Shown in pieces: positions 47,701 through 59,400 of a stretch of DNA of 64,000 nucleotides. The position numbers were made by a program, and so were the translations under genes. Positions within the stretch are counted from its first letter, which is position 1. Every line of letters starts with the position of its first letter. Where the stretch lies: positions 629,743 through 693,742 of the forward strand of contig NW_024104422.1 in assembly GCF_003945595.2 (NCBI RefSeq). The letters are read 5' to 3'. Below the pieces are notes generated by a model. The model was not told the origin of the DNA and did no database searches. It saw only the letters and a program-made list of their open reading frames with translations. This DNA is from Pipra filicauda (taxonomy: Eukaryota; Chordata; Aves; Passeriformes; Pipridae).

Positions 47701-50700
47701 ATTTCCAGAAATAAATATTATAATGGAATTATGAAAATGGAAGTCTGAGTGAGTAATGCTTAAAAATAATGTAACATACTGCAATAAAGGACTGAGAGAA
47801 ATTTTGAATTTTTTTTCATGTATTATAATTTTCTTTATATTTTAACAATAATTTCTGCTATTAAGTGTGCACTTAATGTACTTCATTTCTGTTTAGAGAG
47901 AACAATCCAAGTTTCTGTGCTGTGTTTTCAAGGGCCTGAGTTTGTAGTCTGACTTTTGAGATAAGTAAGAAGTGAGCATGTCATTGAAAAGCAAATTCCC
48001 ATTGATCTGACAGGTAGAAAATTTGAAATAAATTTTGGTTAATTCAGGCAAGCTCAGAAGGAAAACTTAGTTTGTGTTCATAAGCAACATATAGTGTAAA
48101 ACATTCTGAACCTCCCTTACATTCAAACTGTAAATTGAAGAAGTACTTTTTATGATTAGAAGTGAATGGTTTATGATTGGCTCTTTAAGGAGATATCCGT
48201 TTCCATGTTTCTGAGCTAAACCATCATTTCAGACAGTGTTTGATGCCTGCTTCTGCGGCACTGTTTTGTGAAGTATTTGGTTTAAAGAATTAAATAAAGC
48301 ACAACCCTGAAAAGAGGTCACTAGAGAGGACAATTCCTGGGTTTCATGTGGAGTGTGATCATATCTCTGCCCCTCGGGAGTTCCCTTACCTGCACAGAAA
48401 GCCCCGGTGACCCGTCGGAAAGCAGCTGCATTTCAGCTGGAGTGGTGAGGAGTTCCTTAAGTGAATGGGACTTGGACTCATTGCTTATAAAGGTGCATTT
48501 TAGCTCTGTGTCACTTTAACACGTCCACTGTTATTGTTTTAAGATAGATTAGGCTGGTTCTACATATCCTATAATGTTATGTGCTCTGAATATGGTGACA
48601 GTTGTTAACTGAGGAAAATTATTCAGGCCTTTATGATATTCAGCCAAAAATGCAGTGGACATCTCACATGCAGGGCGAAAAAGGATACTGTAGCTAACAA
48701 AGACTACAGGAATAGTCTGAAGAAATCTGATATTTCCCATAATATTTTCATTAGAGAGTTCTCACATGGATAAGGGTCTAGTGGCACTTGCCCTCCTTTT
48801 TACATCGTTTGTCTTTACTTGCACATTCTTTGAGAACTGATTATTTATTAAATAAAAATAGCAGCTCTTTGAGGCATGTTGCAATTCCTGTGACAGTATT
48901 TTATCAACTTTCAACACAGTCCTGTTCTGTCACCACCAATTAAATTATCATATACCAATCACTGCCATAGCTGACAGATCTTCCATTGCACAAAAAGAAA
49001 CAGTATTTTTTAAGGAAGAATCAAATTTTTATTTGGGTTCTTTTTTGATATTTTGTATTCTTAATTGCTGCTGCACTACTTTACATTTTTAAATGTGACC
49101 TCCAGTCCTTCAAACACCTTTACATATGCTTAATAAATCTGCGTATATCCAGTTGAGGAAGGTTATATTCCAACAGGATTTGCTTTCCCTTTTTGAAAAG
49201 ACTTTTAGCCAAGAGCCTTACTGTAAGCGATGTTTGTGCCCCTCTGAAGAGGGGAGCTGCTCAGAACAAGAACGTGCCTTAATCATGATTTTTCTCATCT
49301 GGATTAGCCAATTTGTGGGAGGTCTGACGTAGTGTAAAAAACTCAGAAGCTTCAAACCAAGTTAAAATACAGCTAAAGCTTTCTGTCAAATTCAGTCTTA
49401 ATGCTACAGCCTTTTAAGATGTATTTACATTTTAATTTCTCACATGCAACAAAGACAGACTGAGTTTGTTTCTGCATCCTTGCCAGCTGGCTTGGCTGAA
49501 AAGGAACCGAGGGACTCTCGAAAGGGGCGGTGTTTGTAAGGTCTTGGTGTGTGAAGTTGGAGGAAATAATATTTGTGTCCACATTAGAACCCCTCTGCTT
49601 CTCCCTTGCACTCTTTCAGCATCAAGAGGGTTCTTACTGGGGGGCAGGGGTTTTTTCTGCTGTGGGATATTTGGTGGGATTTTTTGGTTTGGGGTTTTTT
49701 TTTGGTGAGGGGAGGTTGGCTTTTTTTTGTTGTTTTTTAACTGCGGCATATTGAATAGATTAAAGAAGAAGCTATGGAGTTACTTTTGTTCAAAATAAAA
49801 AAATTCAAAGATAAGAACCGTGGTTTTACCATCATTGAAGGGAAGGACAGAGGGAGGAGTGCAAGAGTGTATTCTAGAAATGATGTAATGGCAATTGTGA
49901 AAAAGATCTAGGGAGTGAGTAAGTGTTAGATACAGCAATGGAAAAGGCAGTCCCTGTCTCAAATTTATGCATTTGTCAATCTTTCTTACAATTTCTTTTT
50001 TTAAGTGTTAATACCATCAAGATCAGTAAGTAAATGGAGTATATAAAATAAATTAAACAGCCACATCACTGTCGAGAATCTCAAGTTGTATTCTTCATGG
50101 AGTATTTTTGAAAAAGCACAGGTATATGTCTAGTTTTGTTGTTTACACTATAGCTTTAGAATTTTGAATATTTATCTGTATGAATCCATTTGCCTTTAGT
50201 GACCAATAGTAGGACTTGTTAAAAATAGATGACATGGCTTAATGATCTATAATTTTTAAAATCTAACCAGTCTGTTTTTCAAATTGCAATTAAATTTAAA
50301 AAAAAACAACCAACAAACAAAAACCCAACAAAACACCAAAACCCAATTAAAATCCAACATAACTTTTAGTTACCTCTAAGTAACTTGAGGCATTATCAAT
50401 CTTGCTGACTCCTTTGTAATGTTACATCTGATGTTTTCTGGCCTAAATAATTAAAAAAAAAAAAGGTTAATTTTTGTTGATTTTGACTTTGGGATTTTGG
50501 TGAGACTGCTTTTCTTTGAGGAAGAGAATAGGTTAAATATATCATCCTTTTAAGAGATTGGTTAGATTTTCCACCTACTCCACCCCCAGAAACAAAGCTT
50601 TTCTCCTCTGGAGTAAGTTTTGCTTTTAGTTCAGTAGCATCCATGTTTCATGGAAAGTGAAATAGAGCAATAAATAAATGCATGTTAGAGTTTTCACATG

Positions 50701-51019
50701 GGAATGCTCTTAGGTGTCCAGGTTCATATCTGGGCTCCAAAGTATGAGGAGGGTGTCGTGGGGGGGCTTCAGTGTGTTGTTTGTTACAAATACTGTAGAA
50801 CTGGAACTTGGTTGCTGACAGGCAATTAGCTGTTGTCATCGTCTTTGCTAATCAAGCCAAAGTTTTTAAACGCACATTTAAGAATTAAATACTGTCATCT
50901 TGTATGGTCCATCTTACATGTTGCTTGAAAAGGAGTCAAGCAAGACTTTCTTCTCTCACCTGAGAGTTTAACATTATTTATTTGTAAGAAGTGTGAGTTT
51001 AGTCACCCCAGAGATGGGA

Positions 51020-51985
51020 GGTGGTAAAAGAAATAAGCCAAACCAGGCTCTCATGTGTCAACCAGCACAACAATTGAACTGATTTCAGGGGTCCCTCTCA
51101 ACTGTGCATATGCAAATACGTGGAGTCTGGGAAGCGAGGAGGAGGAACTGGAGCTTCATGTGTTATATTTGACATCGTTGAAGTAACTGGGATGTGTTGG
51201 GGTATGTTGTGTGGCTGGATCTTTAGTACAGATGAGTATCAGCTCATTAAAAAGCCATGGAAGAAAAGAGTTGTCGTTCATAACAATGAGCAGCTTCAGA
51301 CCAGAGAGTCCAGGAGTGATGAGAGAGCTGGCTGTCACTGTGAGAGAGTTCTGTGTCACTATGGGAGACTTCTGAGGGAAGTCTCTGATTATTGGAAAAA
51401 GACAAGGAAGATGATGGATGGATCCATGCTTGCCAGCCTTTTGGGCTTTGGGAATATCATGGTGCAAGTGCTTTTGGCAGTCATTTCTGGGCACATGAAC
51501 AAGGTGATTGGCAATAGCCAACATGGATTTACCAAAACATAAATTATGCCTGACCCAGCCAATTGTCTTCTGTGATGAAACACCTAGAGAGTGGATGAGA
51601 GGAATGCAATGTACATTGTATAACTTGACCTCGATCTGGAGAAGGCTTAGAGGGAACCTAATAGCAGATGTCCAATGCCTACAGAAAAATAGAGCTAGGC
51701 AGGCTCTGCAGAGATGGGTAGAGGAAATGATGATAAATTCAAACATGGGAAGTTGCAACTTGGTATAAGGAAAAAAATATTTAATGATGAAGATAAGCAC
51801 TGGGATGTCTTAACCAGCGAGGTTGTGAAATCTCCATCCTTGGAGTTTTTCAAGGTCTGACTGGACAAGAATCTAAACAATCTGGTTTGAATTCACTGTT
51901 GGTCTTGCTTTCAGAAGAAGGTTAAACTAGATGACCTTAAGAGATCCCTTCCAACTTGAATGATTGTGTGATTTTGTGATTTAAT
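51020..51985 (+). mobile_element. Old CR1 LINE with reverse-transcriptase remnants
   Basis: The + strand frame at 51120-51542 (140 codons) carries WKKTRK and VLLAVISGHMNKVIGNSQHG, matching the RT segment around AISxHMxxKVIGxSQHGF of CR1. Stops and an internal gap follow, then SEVVKSPSLEFFKV and the 3' end GATGACCTTAAGAGATCCCT with TTCCAACTTGAATGATTGTG. The left edge is uncertain. The 214-codon frame on the opposite strand (51156-51800) is only its antisense. Confidence 0.8.
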
Positions 51986-54900
51986 ACTTTGGTCATAAAC
52001 TGAGAAAAATAAATATCCCACTCCTAGTCACTAAAGTCATAACTCCAATCCAGGGGATATTCCCCAAGCTGAATTATTTGGAACATTTTACTCCAAACTG
52101 GCCTACCTCATTGCCAATTAAGGGCAGGGTCAGGAATGCCTGAACCAAAATCTGATTAATGCAGTATTTGAAATGTTAAACTAGTCAGAAAATCAGTTAC
52201 TGTAAATCTAAATCACTGTTGTATGGAATATAACATTTTTGATTGTTTTAAATGTATCTGCCATGTTAGAACAGGAGCTTGTACTATGAAACCTAGCCTT
52301 GATTTGATGCTCAGTTTCCCAAACTGTTGATTATTTTGTCTTCCGATCTAAATTCTTGTCACATTTCTATTCTGTATTCTAATACAGAATACATTTCTGT
52401 ATTTCTAAATACAGCAACTTAATGAAAAGATGATTACTTCTGTCTCTGGTTGTCCTGCAGGCTCTGTCAGTTTTTTTTCAGCTTACATATCATCCCCTGT
52501 GTTCAGGAAACAAACAAAATAAGCATTTGAAGCCTTGAATAAACATGGCAGCCACTTTGTGTTGAAGATGCTTTGCTTGTGCTTTGATGGGAAAATAGCT
52601 GTTGATCATTTAGTTTTTCAGATAGCATATCTGCTTTGGAATGTTTTTAGTGTTCCAAAATGTATTTACAAACCAGAAAAAGAAGATTCAAGGAAGAGGT
52701 AACTATAGCACCACTGTTTGCTTCTGGAGTTTTGTATCAAGAGGCAGCCAAATAAAATAGTTCAGATACTGAAAATGAAAAGGAGATTCAAATGTAAAGA
52801 TATAACTTATCTTTCTGTTGATTTTGTGCTAAATAGGACTGTTTATGTTATAATTAAACTAATTTTCTAGATTGCAAAAACAAGGAAGGAGGAAAACAAT
52901 TCATTCTTTTCTTACATTGGAAAAATGTCAAAGATATGTTAATCTTAAAGTCTTACGATGAGTATTTACATACAATGAGGCTGTGAGTTCTTGTTTTATG
53001 TCTTCTAGAATTAAATCCTAGGAAGCTTTTATTCATGCTTAAATAACATTTTTGCCTGCATGCTTTTGAAGATACTGGGCTGAGTTTCAAGTTTCTCTGT
53101 AGTTGTCTTGGGATTTTAAACACTTTAAAAGAACTGAAGGTGTCCTCTAGGAATGTGCTATGAACATCATTATGTTACAAATAGTACACCTCTATGAAAA
53201 TACAATATACATTGCCTCATCATCCAGATGAAGGTATTGAACAGAATCAGACCTAGCATTTACATCTTGGGTATACTGCTGGTTTCTGGCTGGTCTCCTA
53301 TTTATAGGAAGAAGGAAAACTCTCCTAGTGTTGTTTTTTCATACATATTTATATATAGTAATAAAATATACTGTAGTAGAGAACTACATATATACTGACA
53401 TATTTTTAAATACATGCAGTATATAAAATTGTGTTGGGTATTGTAACTGGCTTCAGTATCAGTAGCTATTGATGGCAGCTGGCAACCCTTTCCAAATTAA
53501 TATTTTGTTCTTTATGAACAATAGTGGAATTTAATTAGATCTGAAAAACTGATGCTTTTCAGATAAGAGACGTGAGAATATCCTAATGAAGGCAAGAATT
53601 CCTTTCATGCTTATTGGGTTGTTTAATGGAAGCACTCTCCTGTTGGCTTCCCTGGGATTGCTCTCCTGTTCACTCTTTCTTCCTTACTTTCTTTTGCTAT
53701 CATATCCCATCATTTAGATTATATGGGAAAGTAGGAAAGCATCCAGGGCCTAAGTTGCCCTGGCAACTTTATCCCAAAGAAGTAACTATCTGTATAATAT
53801 TTTAGAAACTTGAAGGCAGACAGAGAAAGCTTCTGAGCCAAGTGCCCTGTGCTATGTACCATATCATACAGTTTTGCTAGCAAAATGTATATTAATGCTA
53901 AGAACACTGAGTATTAATTAACAGATTGTTCTGCATGTGTTTTAGCTCTTGTTTTTCTTATTTAATGTCCTCTTCAGTGAAGAGTCTCTGTTCACATCCT
54001 GTAGAAAAAAACAAACAGATTTAAATTATATTTTTTCTTCATAGAATATTAATGTCTTAAATATGATAGGGTAGAGAGCCATGTTATACACTGCAAATAC
54101 TTGAAGAGTGGTATGGGAACTATAATTATGTTTCAGTTTGGGGCATGTACAGGCTCTTCTGTACTATTTCCTTTGCATAGTTTTTCACATTTAATCAGTC
54201 ATAATATCTCCCAGCAGACTGGTGTGTTCACAGTCACTCAACTCTGGCTCAACCAAGATCTAACTCAGCAGGAAATGTCTTCACCACTATGTGAGGCAGT
54301 TGCTCATGAAAGTTTGCTTGCTACCTCACTTCATTATTCACTTCAAAGTCTTCCATTGTTATAGTTCAGGTATAAATGATACTTACTTGTATAAAGTAAA
54401 TCATACTACCTCCTTGGTTCCTGTGGTGAGCTTAAGGTTTTACATACTGCATGCTTTTGGTTATGTAGGGAAATCAGAAATCTTTCTCTCCTTCCTGTAT
54501 TTGTCCTTATCTTTAAGTTCTTAGCTGAATCTTTCACTAGGATGTTGACGATACGACCAAAGTGAAAATATTTGCTTTGCTATAGACCTGGAGACACCCC
54601 TGTGTTTTAGTTCTGGAGAGCTCACATTCTTATTTCACGTGAATAGAAATAGTGACCAATCTGTATTTTATATACAATAGCACACTCTAGTGTGTATATT
54701 AATTAGCCATTATGGGCTGATTGTCATTATGTTTAACTCAGTTTTTCATTGATTTAGTTCTGTTGCATTCATTATTATTATTTTTTCTCTGTACTTGCAT
54801 GAATTGGAGGAAATATATATATCTTCAATTGATATATTAATCATAATGATTAACAGAGTCATTATGATGCTGACTGTTACAATTTTTTAAAATGATGCTT

Positions 54901-56053
54901 TGAAAGAAAGATGATTTTGTGGAGATGAAAATCTCATTGTAATGAGAGTCCAATATAATAATTATCAAAAGATACTTTGATATGCAGCCACTTCTTTCTT
55001 TTCAGGTAGCTGTGGTTGTTTGCTCTAATTTGTAGTATCAAGACTCTTTTGATGCTGTTTTTGGCACGTGTTAGGCCAGTGACGCAAAATAATGTTTCTA
55101 AGCATCCACTTTAGATAATGCAGTTGCTTTAAATTAACTGAGGAGAAAGTGAGACAGTGAGTACCCTTTTTTCCAGTTTTGTGTGTGGTTTCATTTATTG
55201 CTGTTACAATCTGTGTGCCATGCAGGCGTGCCAGAGCAAAGGTTGGTGGGGAATCTGTTCAGAGTTTGTGCGTGGAGCGCATTTTCCCCCAACAATTCAA
55301 GACAATCTACTTCTTAAAACATTGCAGAAAGAGGTGTCAGCTTAAGGGTGAGCAAATATAATCAAATAAACTAAGTTTGAGGTCTTTACTGTCTTCTTCC
55401 CCAATCAGACCTCACAAATCCTCTACTGTGGATCTCTGCTGAGAGGTGTTGCTCCTACACTTCCCAGTACATGCAGACTCATGCCTGGCATTTCTGCTGA
55501 AATGTTGGATGTTAATTGAGAACCCTGTTTAAAATGTCTGTACTAACAAAGGCTCACTTAGATCAAAATGATTCAAATAAAAGATATAAGAGTGCTAAGG
55601 CTGTTGTCAGGCAGGGGCAAGCTGGAGGGAGGGTGCTCTGTAACCTTTCCTGCTGTCACAAGGTTTCTCTGCCCCATGGTGTCCTTGGGAACTGCTCCTC
55701 TCAGGAACTCACCAGGCGTTTGGATCCATCTGCCTCTGCAGTGGTTTGGTTCACAGGGGTCTAACAGAAGAAAAGTGAAGTCTGGAGTCACTTGAATTTT
55801 AGATTGTAAGAAAATTTTGAAAGTTCAATGCCATCTTCTCATCCTTCTAACTTAAGTTTTTATTTGATACATCTCTCAAGGTACATGCATTTGGTAGCAA
55901 TTAGAGTGTGTATTTTTTGAATAAATTGTTTGCAATGACATGTTTTCTCATATAAGAGTCACTAAAAACTATTGAAACATTGATAACTATTGAGCAATTA
56001 ATTACCTGTTGCTTTCTGACTGTGTGCACACAATGCCTCATTCTCTTTGGGAT

Positions 56054-56092
56054 GCTTATGTTAAATTACTTCCAAGCTTATGTTAAATTACT
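56054..56092 (+). repeat. 22-bp-period duplication
   Basis: GCTTATGTTAAATTACT at 56054-56070 and again at 56076-56092, separated by TCCAA. Small local duplication in the intron 300 bp before an exon. Confidence 0.85.
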
Positions 56093-56393
56093 GTCAGTGT
56101 TTTGTGTGATATTCTGTCCATCAAAAGGCACAAGAGGAGGGTGGAAGTCCTCTGAAGATGGTTTTACTTCTTAACTCATGTTTGATTCCTTTCTTAAAAT
56201 TAAGAAATAAAAATATGTTTAATACTGGGACCTACTTGAATTTAGCATATATATATCTAAAGAGTCAAGCTGTGTTCATTTCTTCATGAAAGATACCAAA
56301 AAATGAGAAAAATAATTGGTATTTACTCTCCTAGTTATAATTGTTATGTCAGGTGCTTATGTTGTATATAATCTTCTCCATGTTTTTGTACAG

Positions 56394-56471
56394 GAAAAGC
56401 ATAAGCAGGAATTAGAAGACATGAGAAAAGCTGGACATGAAGCCTTGAGTATTATTGTTGAAGAATTCAAG
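56394..56471 (+). CDS. CCDC91: CCDC91 sixth coding exon (coiled coil)
   Basis: The acceptor CAG is at 56391-56393 after CTCCATGTTTTTGTA, and the donor GTAAAT starts at 56472. The 78 bases encode residues 187-212. The block HKQELEDMRKAGHEALSII appears identical to human CCDC91 as I remember it, the most conserved stretch in the window; only the last codons differ (VEEFK against VDEYK). Phase is 0 on both sides. I searched the rest of the window for the next conserved block (ALLQSS..QQVEAIEKQ) and did not see it, so the next exon lies beyond 64000. Confidence 0.95.
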
Positions 56472-59400
56472 GTAAATGAATTGCCAAGCTGACACAATTT
56501 TCAAATAATGTTATTGTAATAATATATATGACTTCCTACAGTACAAACTTATTAGTATACTCTGCTTGTTCTGGTTGCTCAACCTCTTTCACTTTGAGAC
56601 TGTCTTTTCTGTTTCAATTTAGACTGTTTGGTCTGAAATCTTGCATGACATGTTTTCTCAGCCTGCACTTTGGGAAACTTCAGCTAAAGTTGGTTAGCCA
56701 TTTTCAGTAAGGAAACTTAAAACCAGAACAAACCAAAAATGCTGTCAATTGTGGTGAACTTTGGTTTGGATTGCTTATCACGAATCCACATGTTGGACCT
56801 CCTCAGTCCCAAGAGCTGCACTTTCAGGAAAGCCGCATCACAGAGCAATTCAGCAGGTTTTTATCAATGCAGCACTAAGAGAAGGAGTTATGGATGGAAT
56901 AAGGCTGAATGTGTAATTCTTTCATGTTGTTTCTAGTTCCTGTCAGATAGTGACATAAATGAACTGGGTGTTACCATGGATAAATCCATGTCTTTTCTTC
57001 TGTTATGGAAACTATCTAGTAAGAATTCCACAAGTATGTGTCCGTTAATGCAACTTATACTAATTTCATTAAAGGGAATCTATCCAGAAAAAGGCTTCAA
57101 AAGTTTCCATTCCTGAGAAAAATTAGGCATGGCCAATGGTGGTGTCCCACTTCTCCATACCTCCCTCATTTCACTTCTTGAAGAGAATTTTTCTTTTCTT
57201 TAAGGGAAGGTTTCTTTTGCCTTACTTCTTTGGGGACCATTTTGCAATAGAAGTTCTCAAAGGGAAATTTTCTTTGGACTGTGCTACTTTGTATGGACCA
57301 CTGAACATCTTCAATATCAGCATTTTTCATGTCTGTTCTGTGCCAGATGTGTAGAAAGTATCTGGCTGTTTCTTTGTGAACTTGAATTTTGAAAAAACCT
57401 GTGAGCAATTGGTAATTGCTGGACCTATGTTTCCTCCTTTTTTTTTCTGAAAATGCAAAAAAAATTGTGAAATGCAACATTTTTATAGTACTGAATAAAA
57501 GTTTTGAATGTTTTCTAGATATGATTTTTCACCATTTTAATGCCTTTGTGTGAGCTAACGAAGAGTTTTGCATGGGTGATACTGGCCCTTTTAAGGAATA
57601 ATTTCTTCATGTGTAGTTGGGTAAAGGAATATATTTATGTGCCATATGGATTTTTGAAAACTATTTTGCCAGTCAGCAGCAACTGAGAAGATCTGATATT
57701 CCATCTGGAAAATAAGGATTATGTTTTTCAGTTTCAGTGATTCAGCACAAAAGATTAGAAAGTTAATTGAATACTGTGTTTCTAAATATTTATATTCAGT
57801 ATGTTTTTTCTCATAGAATGTTTATATTCAAGTTATATAAAGGCATTCTTTAATACCAGGGAATGATGACATGAATGTACTTCATACAAGCCTTTCTGAT
57901 GCCTCATGTGCTTAGTTGCCATATTTTGAGCACTCTGATGAGAAATATCAGATATACCAGCCTCCAAGTAAATTACTGCAATCAATATTCTCTGCAAACA
58001 TGCAGCGACTCATTCTTCAGGGGAGCAAGAAAAATCAAAAAAGATTGCTAGGTTTAAAAAAAAACACCACAACTATTTTTGTTGGTTGTTTATACTTTAA
58101 TAACCTTTTCATTAACCCTTTACCATGTACTTTAAAAAAAAAAAAATAGCAGTGAATCATCAACGAAGTCACCGAAGGGAAAAAGTGAGCTCTAGTTTTG
58201 TTTGAGAAAATAATCTCGTGGATGCTTTTAAAATGTTAATTCATGGTTAGTATTTCTATGTGGAACAGAGTTAAGATTTTTTTTCCCCTTAAATAAATCA
58301 GTCAAATGTCTTTTTGTAATTATAAAAATAATATTTTGCATTTGTGGGACTTTTTAACTGCTTATGTCTTTAGGAATTTATTCTGTTTTTCAGACATGTT
58401 GGCAGTTAGTTAGATAACCAAGTAAGGAGTCCTACATGTAGCATTTGTTTAAGAATGTAAAGTTAATTTGACTAATCCTTGCAGTGAAATACATAATTGT
58501 GAGATTTACTGACTCTTTTAATTTACTAATGATTTGCCATACTTAATTTTATGCCAAAATATGTCTTCTTTAGGATTTAAGGCTGTGTTACACTAATACG
58601 TATCATTTATAAGCAGAAGTGATTTCCATTTTTGGTAGATTTTATACGTACTACTTAATCATTCCCAAAATTACCTTGAGTGTAGAAATTCACCTAAGCA
58701 AGTCCACTGAATTGTTTAAAAGGTACGGAAAGGAACATCTTGCCTATGATGAACACAGTCTTATTTTGCATTCCTTGGGGTTTGGTAAAATGAACTGATG
58801 CAGATTATTCCAATCAAGGGATTGCTCAGGCCCAAATTAGGTTCTGTTGCAGTCATGACTGTTGGAATTCTGACTAATCCTCTCTGATACCAGTCAATTA
58901 TACTTTTGTAATGCTTCTCCAAGCAGACTTGACTGAATGCAATGCCCAACACTGGTTAAGGGTAGCTGTGTAAAAACATGAACTCCTCATCATTAGCCCC
59001 AGGAAATAATCCCCAGAATCCCATAAACTCCAAATCCTCTAATTTAGGTATTGAAACTTTGACTTGAACAACAGTGGAAAAAAGTTGACTGACTTGGGTT
59101 TTCTGTATTCCTGGCATAGACAAGTGTTACTGCTGGTAGATTTGTGAAAGTGCCTTTACTTTGGTGTACAAAGGAAAAGAGGGTTGCTATCGTTTCACTT
59201 CTGTGTAAAAGGTTGCCAAGTTAGTAACCAGAAACTCACAGTTTTTTTCCCTTTAGAGCTGATTGCACTCCTTACAGACATAGTGCAGCAGACTTCTGAT
59301 GTTGATGTATCTTTCTACGTTTGAAAATGGGTCACACTTTCTGATAGTAACTTCCTTGTATTTTGGGCAGTGATTTGTTGCAAAAGGAACAGGATTTCTC

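Larger units (their letters stand above)
40093..56393 (+). other. CCDC91: CCDC91 intron (16.3 kb)
   Basis: GT..AG, phase 0, the largest complete intron in the window. It contains three CR1 fragments (41984, 44030, 51020), a 20-bp duplication at 40891 and scattered low-complexity tracts. Between them (40931-41983, 42023-44029, 44701-51019, 51986-56393) I recognise no exon or RNA gene. ORFs such as 45584-45856 and 50396-50644 have no family signature. Confidence 0.7.

Noticed and set aside
49239..49254. CCCCTCT/AGAGGGG palindrome as a terminator or operator
   Set aside because: A 7-bp stem with a 2-base loop in a vertebrate intron is expected by chance and has no prokaryotic meaning here.
51156..51800. 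214-codon ORF on the minus strand
   Set aside because: It is antisense to a recognisable CR1 reverse-transcriptase remnant and has no protein-family signature.
52371..52416. Inverted repeats around CTGTATTCTAATACAG as a possible small RNA hairpin
   Set aside because: The stem is short and AT-rich, with nothing to suggest a processed RNA.
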